Source: Corallochytrium limacisporum (Eukaryota; Opisthokonta). Taken from it: a stretch of DNA of 64,000 nt. The stretch spans positions 85,403 through 149,402 of the forward strand of contig PDIP01000008.1 of assembly GCA_002811645.1 (NCBI GenBank), written 5' to 3'. The first letter of the stretch is position 1. Every line of letters begins with the position of its first letter. Positions 1 through 9,214 of this stretch are shown here, one piece after another. Under the pieces are notes generated by a model. It was not told the DNA's origin and made no database searches. It saw nothing but the letters and a program-made list of their open reading frames with translations. The translations under genes and the position numbers were made by a program.

Positions 1-459
1 ACTAAGATAAAGGTTGAGCCCAACTTCAAGCAGGAGATCGGTTGCGTTGCTGGCGGTACAGGAATAACACCCATGTACCAGGTTATCAAGGAGCTGCTCC
101 GTCATCCCGAAAACAAGACCAAAATCACTCTGCTGGCTGCCAACAAGAGTGAGAGCGACATCCTGCTGAAGAAGGAACTGGACGAGCTCGCCAGCAAGAA
201 TCCCGATCGTTTCACCGTGCAGTACGTCCTTGACAAGGCGCCTGCCGGAAAGCCTGAGTACGTTGAAGGATTTGTGACTGCGGAGGTTGCAAAGAAATTC
301 CTGCCTCCTCCAAGTGAGAACAACCTCATTATGGTTTGTGGGCCGCCTGGGATGATGAAGGCTGTCTCCGGAGACAAGAACCCCGACAAGAGCCAAGGTG
401 AGGTCAGCGGTGTCCTGAAGACACTCGGCTACACCAAAGACATGGTCTTCAAATTCTAA
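1..459 (+). CDS. MCR1: NADH-cytochrome b5 reductase, MCR1 type (3' part)
   Basis: This is the C-terminal 152 residues of a flavoprotein that passes electrons from NADH to cytochrome b5. The frame is open from base 1, so the FAD-binding half lies to the left of the window. The visible part is the NAD-binding domain: the dinucleotide loop GCVAGGTGITPMYQ at residues 14-27, then the MVCGPPGMMKA motif near residue 115, which contacts the nicotinamide. The C-terminus (SQGEVSGVLKTLGYTKDMVFKF, ending in VFKF) resembles fungal Mcr1 of the mitochondrial outer membrane and intermembrane space more than Cbr1. That assignment rests on the tail and the insert around SGDKNPDKSQGE. The presequence that would settle localisation is not visible. 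Confidence 0.85.
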   Translation, partial: TKIKVEPNFKQEIGCVAGGTGITPMYQVIKELLRHPENKTKITLLAANKSESDILLKKELDELASKNPDRFTVQYVLDKAPAGKPEYVEGFVTAEVAKKFLPPPSENNLIMVCGPPGMMKAVSGDKNPDKSQGEVSGVLKTLGYTKDMVFKF

Positions 460-940
460 ATGTTCTGTTGACTCTGCCACATAACAACTGCTTCAAGGTG
501 ATGCATATACAAGATCTTAGAGAATCTGGTCGAATACACTTCGGGTGATCGGCGTTTTCCCCCCTTGCCCTGTGTCGCAAACGTACTTAAATGGACTCCC
601 TTCAATTTTCTTTCATTCATTGTGGGCTATACCTCCAGGGGCACACGGAGGGTGGGTACCGTCACTATGATTCTGTCCGACGGGGCGTCTTTTCCCGCCC
701 TCGGCCATTTCGGCAGCGCGACGGCAATGGGGCTTACCTAGCCGGACACAACAATCTCGAACAAACTATTAAACGCAGCAATATTTGCGATCAATAGCTC
801 TGAAGAATAAACCCCATGTATAATTGAAAACGTCTGTCGATGTGAAGGGATGAAACTGTGCATAGATGGACGTCCTTGGTGCCAGCAATCGTTAGAGATC
901 AGGATGTTAACACAAATGTAGACTTGGTAAAAACGCAACG
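460..940. other. intergenic region, MCR1 3' flank and FAR11 promoter
   Basis: About 480 bases separate two genes on the plus strand. I see no conserved protein, tRNA or repeat. The stretch must hold the MCR1 polyadenylation site and the FAR11 promoter. A GC-richer patch lies around 610-740. The short reading frames there have no recognisable product. Confidence 0.5.
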
Positions 941-3889
941 ATGTCGGAAAACACGACAACATTACCGCAAGTTAAGAACGGGTTAGGAAGTGATGGAAGC
1001 CTGGGTGAGGGCTACCTGCCACAGCGGTCACCACGACCTGATATTCCACCATTGAATCTCATTCGATCGGCACAGGAGAATTATGAGGAGGTGGCGACAA
1101 CACCAGCACTGAAGCAAGGCTTGGAGTCCTTTAAGGTCGGGGGAATGCTTACAGACGTGCCACTGGAGACAGAAAATAGTATGGGAGGTACATCCCAAGT
1201 ACGAACCCGCGCCAACATGGACAATGTTGACCCGAATACTCAGGACGTGTTGCGCAACATTAATCTGAAAATGAACGAAATCATTGATAAGCAACGCGTA
1301 AGCGAAACCGGGGACAAGATTGAATTTGAATATAAGGACACGGCGGACATCAAAACTGAGCTGGCAGAGTTGTATGCGTACAGTGAGATTCGGGAGATTC
1401 GGCGGTATCAAAAGCGTTACCTTCAGAAGCGTCGGGAGGAAGGTCGCCCCTGGCTAAGCATGGATGAAGAGGAACAAGCAGAAGAGATTCAGACATGGCT
1501 CAGTGATATGGAGTGTGTCAGCGAACAGCGACGCATGGTTGCAGCTACAAACATCCTGTTAGTGTTACAAGGCAGTATGGCAGAGAATCTGACCGGTGAC
1601 GAGCAACTAAATTCCGCAAAGAAGGGTGCCCACTTAGTCTTTGAACAAGGAACGTTTCCTATTTGTCTGGATCTGATGTGCTCAGCCATCTGGCGCGGGT
1701 TACACGGCGAGAAGTTGGATGGTGGTAGAGGTAGTTTGAATGGATCCAGCACATCAGTGTCCAATTCTGGTGCTGATGGGCCGCTGATCCGTGGGAGTAG
1801 CCGTGGAAACGTCAAGGACACAGTAAACTCAAAAAGCAACGCTGCTAACCAGGCGGTGAGGCTGCATGCCAACATCATCTACACTCTGATTGCACTGTGT
1901 GATCATGAAGAAGAAATCAGGGAGATGAGGAAGACTCTGCACAGTACGAATGCACCGAATGGCCAGAACTACATTAGTTTCATGTTCCAGACCATTTCTT
2001 TGTATGCCGACGCGCGGAGGATGTATCTCCCAGTGAAGAAGGCACTCCTGCTGACATGGCGGCTCATTTTAGTCTGTTGTGGCGGACTGGAAGAACAGCG
2101 ACAGATGAAGCATGAAATGCGCAAAAAGGCTGGACTGCGTAGTTACAATGGACGTACAAAGGCACGGCAGACCGAATACTCTATGCACTACACATCGTCT
2201 ATGAGCCGCCGGTTTGGGGCCCTTATTGCAGCTGATCTGGAAGCGCTTGACACCCGCCATGCGGAACTCTACAGTCAAAATCTAGACCGAAGTGCTGTGC
2301 CTCCAGCCTTGCAGGAAAGTATCGATACCATGAAAGATCATCTGTACAAATCCCTTGCAGAGCATCAGATAGAGCAAGAGCGGGATCTTGAAAGACTTCG
2401 CATGCGGGATCACTTGAAGTATGAAAAAGAATTGCGCAAAACTCAGGAAGCACGGCAACGTGCCAGCGACATGGAGGTTTTGTACGCGACCCTACTACCC
2501 CGTCTGCCCCAAATGATTGTGTCCATACTAAAGATTCTCCTGGCGGCAATTTCAGGAGCGCAAGAAATCCAACAGATGCAACAGAGTCAGCAAAATATCA
2601 GTCATCAGGGATCAAAACGAGATTCGCGCATCGACATCATGATGGAAGTGGAGGAAACGGGAGCAGATGGTGCTCATAACGACGTGACACAGACACCGGA
2701 GACAACGACGGCTACCGACGCAGACGAGAAGAGCCCTCCACTGTTCAAAGAACCGGCAATTGGGTCAGGAAAACATGGAAGTGGTACAGAGGGTGGTGAT
2801 AGACGAATAGAACGCACGGAAAGTGGAGACTCTCTGGACAGCCACGCGGATGACAGCGTTCTGTCGCACTCCCTGTTCATGTTTGTGGAACGTATGCGCC
2901 ACAAGGAGGTGCTTTGCAAAGCGGTCAGTGCGATTTTAATTCTACTGCTAAAGCATCTCAAAGTGAATCATGTCTACCAGTTTGAATTTCTGGGACAGAT
3001 TCTCACGGATGCGAATTGCATCCTGCTGATCTTGAAGCACTTGAATCAGAGCTCAGCCACTATTCTAACCGTCACACCGATCATTGAGGAGTTTGAACTC
3101 TTCAGCGAAAAGAATGTCGGAGCATCTCTGGGCAAATTGAACCTACCTACTACACCTCGCGGCCTGGAAGACTGTCTGCAGCCGCGTGCCAGCTACCGCA
3201 ACTACTTCACGTTGGTCAGCCTACTCAAGGTCATGCAAAAGCTGACAAAGCGTAAGCCTTTGCGAACCATGATTATGATCCAGGCCCGGGGCCCCCTCAT
3301 TCTGAAGCGGTACCGAAACATCCAGAACAACACTATGCAGCTGACTATCCTAAAACTGTACAAGAGCATGTCACGCATGCTTGGTCGGAAGTGGCGAAAC
3401 TGCAACATGATGTTGGTGAGTGCGATCTACCACCAAGTACCCCATTCTATGCATGATGATTGGGCCTACAGCAGCGACGCCGAGAGCAACAAGGGCCTGC
3501 AGGTCGACGAACAGGCGCTTCGTGTCGCAGTGCAAAGCTTCAACCAGCGGTACTACAGCCACGGCCAGATGGGAGAAGGTGGAGCAAGCAGCAAAGGTAG
3601 CAACTCATCTCTTTCTACCACTGGTGTAAGCGGGAGTGGCAGTGCCAGCGTCCGAGATCCGAACACGACGGCCGCCCTGCTCACTGCACAGGTCAATGAC
3701 GATGACCCTGATGACCACTCTGTGCTGCACGCCCATCTCCAACGAGCGAGTCGGAACACTGTCGAGGCCTTGTACGGTCGCACGCTTGGGGGGCCTGGAG
3801 ACATGCCCCCGGAAATGAGCGAGGCGGAGTTGGAGTACCAATTTGAGACCTGGCTTAGTCGTCGTCGTGATCTGTCTTGCTATCTTTGA
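941..3889 (+). CDS. FAR11: Far11/STRIP family STRIPAK subunit
   Basis: A single 982-residue frame encodes a STRIP1/2 (FAM40) homologue. In fungi Far11 is a core scaffold of the STRIPAK complex, which joins PP2A, striatin and germinal-centre kinases and acts in mating arrest, cell fusion, and SIN/TORC2 signalling. The N1221-like region runs from about residue 130 to 450 and includes the helical segment NIIYTLIALCDHEEEIREM near 308. A charged coiled segment at 465-500 leads into the DUF3402-like half, which is interrupted by an acidic Ser/Thr-rich linker at about 545-635. The conserved DWAYSSDAE at about 840 and the ALRVAVQSFNQRYY helix at about 857 are typical of the family. The length is normal for fungal members. 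The start is the first ATG after an in-frame stop. It converges on the NAD(P)HX dehydratase with 95 bases between stop codons. Confidence 0.9.
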   Translation: MSENTTTLPQVKNGLGSDGSLGEGYLPQRSPRPDIPPLNLIRSAQENYEEVATTPALKQGLESFKVGGMLTDVPLETENSMGGTSQVRTRANMDNVDPNTQDVLRNINLKMNEIIDKQRVSETGDKIEFEYKDTADIKTELAELYAYSEIREIRRYQKRYLQKRREEGRPWLSMDEEEQAEEIQTWLSDMECVSEQRRMVAATNILLVLQGSMAENLTGDEQLNSAKKGAHLVFEQGTFPICLDLMCSAIWRGLHGEKLDGGRGSLNGSSTSVSNSGADGPLIRGSSRGNVKDTVNSKSNAANQAVRLHANIIYTLIALCDHEEEIREMRKTLHSTNAPNGQNYISFMFQTISLYADARRMYLPVKKALLLTWRLILVCCGGLEEQRQMKHEMRKKAGLRSYNGRTKARQTEYSMHYTSSMSRRFGALIAADLEALDTRHAELYSQNLDRSAVPPALQESIDTMKDHLYKSLAEHQIEQERDLERLRMRDHLKYEKELRKTQEARQRASDMEVLYATLLPRLPQMIVSILKILLAAISGAQEIQQMQQSQQNISHQGSKRDSRIDIMMEVEETGADGAHNDVTQTPETTTATDADEKSPPLFKEPAIGSGKHGSGTEGGDRRIERTESGDSLDSHADDSVLSHSLFMFVERMRHKEVLCKAVSAILILLLKHLKVNHVYQFEFLGQILTDANCILLILKHLNQSSATILTVTPIIEEFELFSEKNVGASLGKLNLPTTPRGLEDCLQPRASYRNYFTLVSLLKVMQKLTKRKPLRTMIMIQARGPLILKRYRNIQNNTMQLTILKLYKSMSRMLGRKWRNCNMMLVSAIYHQVPHSMHDDWAYSSDAESNKGLQVDEQALRVAVQSFNQRYYSHGQMGEGGASSKGSNSSLSTTGVSGSGSASVRDPNTTAALLTAQVNDDDPDDHSVLHAHLQRASRNTVEALYGRTLGGPGDMPPEMSEAELEYQFETWLSRRRDLSCYL

Positions 3890-3984
3890 ATCATAATGAA
3901 AACATTTGAAAGCTATTGATTTACATAGTTTGCTATTTACAGCTTCTGCCATGTCCTAAGACTTCCGATGTTACTGCCATGTAG

Positions 3985-5109
3985 TCAGTCTAGTCCGAAT
4001 GAAGACTTGTCCTTCGGTGTCCGTTTGTGATTCTTGGGGTCCCGTTGATCCCCAAAGATATCGTCAAAGGCCCTGCCTAGGCTCTGAATGACGTCTGGAG
4101 TGGTTGTGCTCCGGCCACACTGTTGGAAAGCAAGGTAGCCAGCTCGGCGGGTCAAGGTGGCCGCCCCAAGAGCCGCCAACATGGCGCGGTTCTGCCATTT
4201 ATCTACGTCTATCAACTCCTTATCTACGCCTGCAAGCATGGACTTGCGATCAAAGGCCCAAGACAAGAAGGTACCCATCGTCCCAGCCAAAACATCCCCC
4301 TGGCCACCGCTGCGCCGCCAATTGCCCTGTTCATCGCACCTAAGCGCGGAAAGTGATAACGAAGCCCCTTCACAACTGATTGTGTCCACTTCCGCTTTCC
4401 GCACCACCACCATACCACCCAAACCAGTGCTAAGCTTCTTCACCTGTTCTTCAGCGGTCCCTTGGTCCTCGGACAGGTCTTGATCGGGCACAAAGGCCTC
4501 CCAAAGGTAGCGAAATTCGTTAACGTTGGGAGTTACGATCCCTGCGCCAGTGCTATTCGATCTCAGTGATTGCACAAGCCCACGATTTTGACTGAGCAAA
4601 AAACATCCGTCACCGTCAAATAGCAGTGGAACGCTATGTTCAACAGCGGCGAGGGCTACTGCAGTCGCGCATTCAAGCATGATCTTGTCCCTTCCAAGAC
4701 CTGGCCCAATCACCACCGCACTAGACCGCCGTATCCAACTGATGACGTCCCCTTCGTCCATGAAGTATCTACCTATATTTGCTTGGGGCACTTCGAGACC
4801 ATACTTTGTTACCTCGTTCTGAGTCGCAAACACACCGCGAACGATGAGTTCGGGAGAGTAGGACTTGATCACTGGAGCCGCGTCCCGGGAACACAGCACA
4901 AAAGCCAGGTCTGCTCCGGCCCTCAAACTACTCTCTGCTGCATAGTAGGGAGCGCCCGTATACTCATCGCAGCCTCCAACAATCATGATCTTGCCTGCTT
5001 GGCCCTTGTGCCCGACACGCAGCGGCGGTGGCACATGTGACATCAAGTACCGAATTACCTTACCCATTTTATCTGCCATGATCAATTGGTTCCCCGTCTG
5101 CTTTGTCAT
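3985..5109 (-). CDS. NNR2: ATP-dependent (S)-NAD(P)H-hydrate dehydratase
   Basis: This 374-residue enzyme of the YjeF-C/CARKD family repairs hydrated NADH and NADPH by ATP-dependent dehydration. The ribokinase-like fold is recognisable from GKIMIVGGCDEYTGAPYYA near the N-terminus, VVIGPGLGRD in the middle, LFDGDGCFLL, and the nucleotide-site motif SGGQGDVLAGT at about residue 270. I place the start at the ATG at 5109. A longer open frame exists only through a GTG codon at 5124. A second in-frame ATG at 5079 begins MADKMGK and is an alternative start. Yeast uses this enzyme in cytosol and mitochondria, and the choice between these starts could matter for targeting. That point is inference. Confidence 0.9.
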   Translation of the reverse strand: MTKQTGNQLIMADKMGKVIRYLMSHVPPPLRVGHKGQAGKIMIVGGCDEYTGAPYYAAESSLRAGADLAFVLCSRDAAPVIKSYSPELIVRGVFATQNEVTKYGLEVPQANIGRYFMDEGDVISWIRRSSAVVIGPGLGRDKIMLECATAVALAAVEHSVPLLFDGDGCFLLSQNRGLVQSLRSNSTGAGIVTPNVNEFRYLWEAFVPDQDLSEDQGTAEEQVKKLSTGLGGMVVVRKAEVDTISCEGASLSLSALRCDEQGNWRRSGGQGDVLAGTMGTFLSWAFDRKSMLAGVDKELIDVDKWQNRAMLAALGAATLTRRAGYLAFQQCGRSTTTPDVIQSLGRAFDDIFGDQRDPKNHKRTPKDKSSFGLD

Positions 5110-5521
5110 TATATTCCTTAGCACCTCTCGGATAAACTTGCTTCGTCGTCATCTTTAACTGCTAATGGAACACATTGCTATGTGAGAGTGTTCAACTTGT
5201 ACCCTTCGATCCTCACACTTTGGGCTTGCAGTGGCAACTCGAGTACGAACCTATTCAACTCTACTGGGCAGTGCGACGAGTCGGTCGAGCGGGTTTTTTG
5301 GAGGCGACAGGTAGGAAACAGGGAGTTCCCGCGTAACGCCAGAACACGGGGAAACTGAGGAGGGGGAATGTTTCCCATCTCATGCGAACAAACTGTGGGC
5401 TAGTTGACAGTAGTCAAATCAAGAACAAAGTTGAATGTAATAGCACGCTTGCTTATACGAGGATTTTACGTGACCCTGTGCTGTGGCACAACTACAACAT
5501 CTTTGCTTTCCTCCAGTTTAA
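5110..5521. other. intergenic region upstream of NNR2
   Basis: This 412-base spacer between two minus-strand genes holds the NNR2 promoter and the 3' flank of the RasGAP-like gene. I found no conserved coding sequence or RNA gene in it. Confidence 0.5.
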
Positions 5522-8500
5522 TCAATCGAGCAAAATGGAGTAGCGCTCTTTCCATGACGTTTCCCATGTGTCGAGGATCATTTTGTTAATCGCAGGACTG
5601 TCCATATCTGGACTGACTTCAGCATTGACGAGTGCATTTACGAAGTCATTGCAGGCTTTGGTCAGGGCTGGATCGTAAGCCACTTCCGTGACATATTTTT
5701 GCATGCGAATGGCACGTGAAAGGAAGTCCAAGTCAGGGGAAGCCGCATCTGACCGAGTGCTGAGGCACTTCTCGGCTGGTTCCAGGCAATCCAGGTACGC
5801 AGCGACCACGAGTGTGGTGAGAATGACGTTGTACGCATTCATGTGGGAAAGCATAAGAATGCTCTCCAATAGTTCCATACTTCTCTTTCCTCCCACACGC
5901 CAAAGACCGTACTCGGTCTTTGTACTGTTCTCCTTGGCAGGGTGACCATTCTCCCCTCCGTTCTCCTGCGCTTCTGTCTCCCCTTCTGTAGATGCTTCAA
6001 ATGTCCATGCCTCAAACTTGCCCTTACTGGTGTGCTGGTCTTGAGCGACCATCAGCAGGTTTGGCAGACCTACCGGGCCCACCAGACCTGTCGCAGCCAT
6101 CAAGAAGCGGTGGGCTGGCAGGCGCTCCTGGAGCATATCGGGGTCACTGTTAGCGTTCTCAGGGATACTGGTGTTGCTTGTGGTAGCCTGCAATTTGCCC
6201 ACGGCAGCACTGTCTTCGTCTTTGGTAACATCCACCGCACTGCCCGCCTTGGTCACCCCTGTATTGCTCACTTGTTTGAGCGGAGCATCAGACGAAGCCG
6301 TCTTCAAGCAAAGTATCAGTGATTTCCACGCTGGTAGAATTATAGCGACCAGGTCGTCTTCGACCTCCGTCAGCCAAATGGGCAGCATCTGGCCAATCTT
6401 GTGCACCCACCGCAAGCGTTTGCCTAAATCCGCTCCGAATCCACCGGGAAAGGGTGCACCGTGCCTCTCCATGTAAGTACGCAATCGCGGTTCCACCTCG
6501 ATACCCACATCTGCACAAACAAAGAGCAGGAATGCTTTGTAGCCAACAGCGGAAAGGATACTGTCTCGTTCCACATTGGGTGCCAGCATATGTGCGTCCA
6601 ACTCGCTCAGTTCCGTAAATTTGACATCGCTTGCCGTCCCGTTGCCCTGGGGTTTCTTCAAGGAAGAATTGTTGCTGCCCAAAGATCCAGCCCGCTTGCG
6701 CAACACACCCTTCACGTTCGAGGTTGATGGCGTCGAAGTCACCTCATCATCACCCATATCCAAAACCATGTCCGCGTTGGAAATTGTGGGATCAGTCCCC
6801 GCGGCAGCCAGGTCTTCTCCATCGACGCCTGAACCTCGCACCGGCTCCAGTGTCATTGACCCTGAGATTGTTGGATATTTTTGGTCACGTGCACGTCCAC
6901 TTTCCCGGGGACTGGGTGTATCTAGCTCTGCATCTAGGTCCGCAAAGGAGACCGAGGTACCCCGCAACCGCCCGCGCGGTTTGGTGGGAATTGTATCCCG
7001 AATCGCCGACCGTGAGACACGCTCCGATCCGGGGACTGACCGTGGATAGGGAGTGCCGGACGCACGCCGTCGTGAATTGATCAGCGGACTACCAGGTGCG
7101 CGGTTTTTGGTCTTGAGATACTCTGTGACCTGTACACTCATTTCATTCAGTATGCTGACGGTCACGGCGTAGCCAAGGTGTCGCGGAGGCATTTTCAGCT
7201 TTGGGAAGTGGAAGACGCCACCGACTATCTCGGCGATTCGTGCCATATCAATACGAGAGTCACCAGGGGGCGGTGGCAAGGATCGGAATGGTCCTTCCAT
7301 GTTGACATTGTGGTAGAAAGGATCCTGAGAGAAATCAAAGTCACCCTTCATCACAGCCTTCCGTAAGGATGCCCGTGAACGTTCGGAGTTCGGTCCACAG
7401 AGCGTCACTATGAGTGCCCGAATAGTTTCAGTAACGTCTGTCATTTGTGTGGCCACGTATTTCTTCAAGTAATTACCCTCACTGCTCTTAACATCGCAGA
7501 GATCGCTGAGCAAGATGTTGATAATGGATAAAGCCTTCGCAATCCCTAAGGGCAACACAGGATGTCCCTCAATCCATCCGCTGGTCAGGTCAGTCCGACT
7601 GAAAGCGGGTTTAAAGAGAGCCATAACCAAGAGGTTCCTGATCACATTATATTCTGTGGTCTGAAACCGCATGATAATGTTATCATGAAGGTTCCGACAG
7701 AACCATGACAAATCTTCCGGAGGGTTCTCCTTGGCCGCGTTTGCCAATGCTTCGAACATTTCTGAATATAAGCCTCCAATATTCTTTACATTCTCAATGT
7801 AAAGCTTGGGCCCAACATCCCGTCCAATTTCGAACGACGTTCCTGCCTGGACATGGTGTTGCAAGAGAGGGCCTAGGATTTTCTGCATCCATGGCAGAGC
7901 AACACGCTGAATCACCTTGGATACGATAAGGAATAGGCTGTTCTGTTGATCCTCGAGAATACTATTGGGGTTGCCTGCTAAGCTTACTGCGTAGGGAATG
8001 AGTTCGCGCATAAGCTCTCCGATGCGTCTATGTCTCTGATACACATCCACCACAGTCCCGTAGAACTCTCGCTTGATCTCCCACTCAGCCGCGTTGTCCA
8101 GGAAGTGGAAAACGGAGAAAGGCGACTCCAATAAGAGCCCACTAAGGCTGCTGCTGATGTACAGTGGTACTACTTCAGTTGTGGAACGCATTGATCGGAT
8201 GCGAATGCGAGGACCACGAAGTTGTCCCCGAGGAGTCTGCACATCGTACAGGGCGACAGACTCTTTGTCAGTTGGTAAATCAATGATAGGTAAGGACACC
8301 ATACCCAGAAGAATTTCACTGAGCAAAGCCTTTGCATACAGGAATATCTTGATTTCCGAATGCTTACCCTTGAGATCACCCAGCATTAACCCGTGCTTCC
8401 ATACAGGGGCACTGACATTAGGACTCTTCTTTGTGACGCAGACAATTTCTGTATCCAACATAACAACGCACCAATACTCTCCCTTGCTCCATTCCGCCAT

Positions 8501-9214
8501 CTCTTCAATGCTGACGAATACATCGTCTAGCATTTCATGCGACTGAAGAATTACACTTCGCAGGGCGGACAGGGCAAAGTCACGATCAGTAGCGTTCTCC
8601 ATGCGAAGGAAAATGTCACATGGCTGTGTGTAGTCCCGGATCATAACCACAAAGAAATACCCAATCACACTCGCACAAACTTGCCTGACACTGGTGTTGG
8701 TTGCAATTGGGAACTCTAACGCCAACCCCGGAGAGCCTTTCTGCAGCTTCCGCCACAGGATATGCTGTTGACCAATCTGACCCTTACCCATAAGGTGAAC
8801 CTGACTTGCCAAACTGGTCAGAGATGGGACATGTTTTACCTTCTTCTCTATCGCAGGTTGCGACTCGGCACCGGCTTCAAGTTCTTCAGATGGTGACGAC
8901 ACAATCTCAGGTGCCTCTACCAGATTAGATTCTGCGATGTGTGCATAGAATCCGGAGTTCCTGAGCAGTTTGTTTCTCACATTGTACAATTTCTTTACGT
9001 CCTTAGCGTAGTCATCTGCCACCTTCACCTTCGGCCTGGCCTTTGTCAACTCAAAGGTGAACTTCCGCGGGCTGTCCTCGTCTACTTTCAGAATACCATC
9101 TATGAAATGAGACGGCTTCGGCTCATGGTTGCGTTCTACTACGAGGATGGAGGCGTTACAGGAGAAAGGAATGCCCACAGGCATCTGCTCATAGTCAAAT
9201 TGTGGATTCGCCAT
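5522..9214 (-). CDS. RasGAP-like protein with degenerate active site
   Basis: A 1230-residue single-exon protein. Residues about 125-235 could be a PH-like fold. Residues about 243-355 look like a C2 domain (EYWCVVMLDTEIVCVTKK, followed by EIKIFLYAK). They precede an all-helical region at about 370-640 that resembles a Ras GTPase-activating domain. The segment SLFLIVSKVIQRVALPWMQ near 423 aligns with the arginine-finger helix. LLVMALFKPAF near 530 aligns with the FLRFxxPA motif. The following AKALSIINILLSDLCD matches the helix after it. The finger arginine and the arginine of FLR appear to be replaced. The segment at about 690-900 is basic and Ser-rich, hence probably disordered. A helical C-terminal part with no clear relative follows. 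The order resembles SynGAP-type proteins, but the RasGAP call is by eye and could be wrong. The ATG start at 9214 is the first in frame. Confidence 0.5.
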   Translation of the reverse strand: MANPQFDYEQMPVGIPFSCNASILVVERNHEPKPSHFIDGILKVDEDSPRKFTFELTKARPKVKVADDYAKDVKKLYNVRNKLLRNSGFYAHIAESNLVEAPEIVSSPSEELEAGAESQPAIEKKVKHVPSLTSLASQVHLMGKGQIGQQHILWRKLQKGSPGLALEFPIATNTSVRQVCASVIGYFFVVMIRDYTQPCDIFLRMENATDRDFALSALRSVILQSHEMLDDVFVSIEEMAEWSKGEYWCVVMLDTEIVCVTKKSPNVSAPVWKHGLMLGDLKGKHSEIKIFLYAKALLSEILLGMVSLPIIDLPTDKESVALYDVQTPRGQLRGPRIRIRSMRSTTEVVPLYISSSLSGLLLESPFSVFHFLDNAAEWEIKREFYGTVVDVYQRHRRIGELMRELIPYAVSLAGNPNSILEDQQNSLFLIVSKVIQRVALPWMQKILGPLLQHHVQAGTSFEIGRDVGPKLYIENVKNIGGLYSEMFEALANAAKENPPEDLSWFCRNLHDNIIMRFQTTEYNVIRNLLVMALFKPAFSRTDLTSGWIEGHPVLPLGIAKALSIINILLSDLCDVKSSEGNYLKKYVATQMTDVTETIRALIVTLCGPNSERSRASLRKAVMKGDFDFSQDPFYHNVNMEGPFRSLPPPPGDSRIDMARIAEIVGGVFHFPKLKMPPRHLGYAVTVSILNEMSVQVTEYLKTKNRAPGSPLINSRRRASGTPYPRSVPGSERVSRSAIRDTIPTKPRGRLRGTSVSFADLDAELDTPSPRESGRARDQKYPTISGSMTLEPVRGSGVDGEDLAAAGTDPTISNADMVLDMGDDEVTSTPSTSNVKGVLRKRAGSLGSNNSSLKKPQGNGTASDVKFTELSELDAHMLAPNVERDSILSAVGYKAFLLFVCADVGIEVEPRLRTYMERHGAPFPGGFGADLGKRLRWVHKIGQMLPIWLTEVEDDLVAIILPAWKSLILCLKTASSDAPLKQVSNTGVTKAGSAVDVTKDEDSAAVGKLQATTSNTSIPENANSDPDMLQERLPAHRFLMAATGLVGPVGLPNLLMVAQDQHTSKGKFEAWTFEASTEGETEAQENGGENGHPAKENSTKTEYGLWRVGGKRSMELLESILMLSHMNAYNVILTTLVVAAYLDCLEPAEKCLSTRSDAASPDLDFLSRAIRMQKYVTEVAYDPALTKACNDFVNALVNAEVSPDMDSPAINKMILDTWETSWKERYSILLD

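Noticed and set aside
5688-8719. Several plus-strand frames of 60-157 codons inside the RasGAP-like gene
   Set aside because: They lie opposite a 1230-codon frame with consistent coding character and have no known domains.
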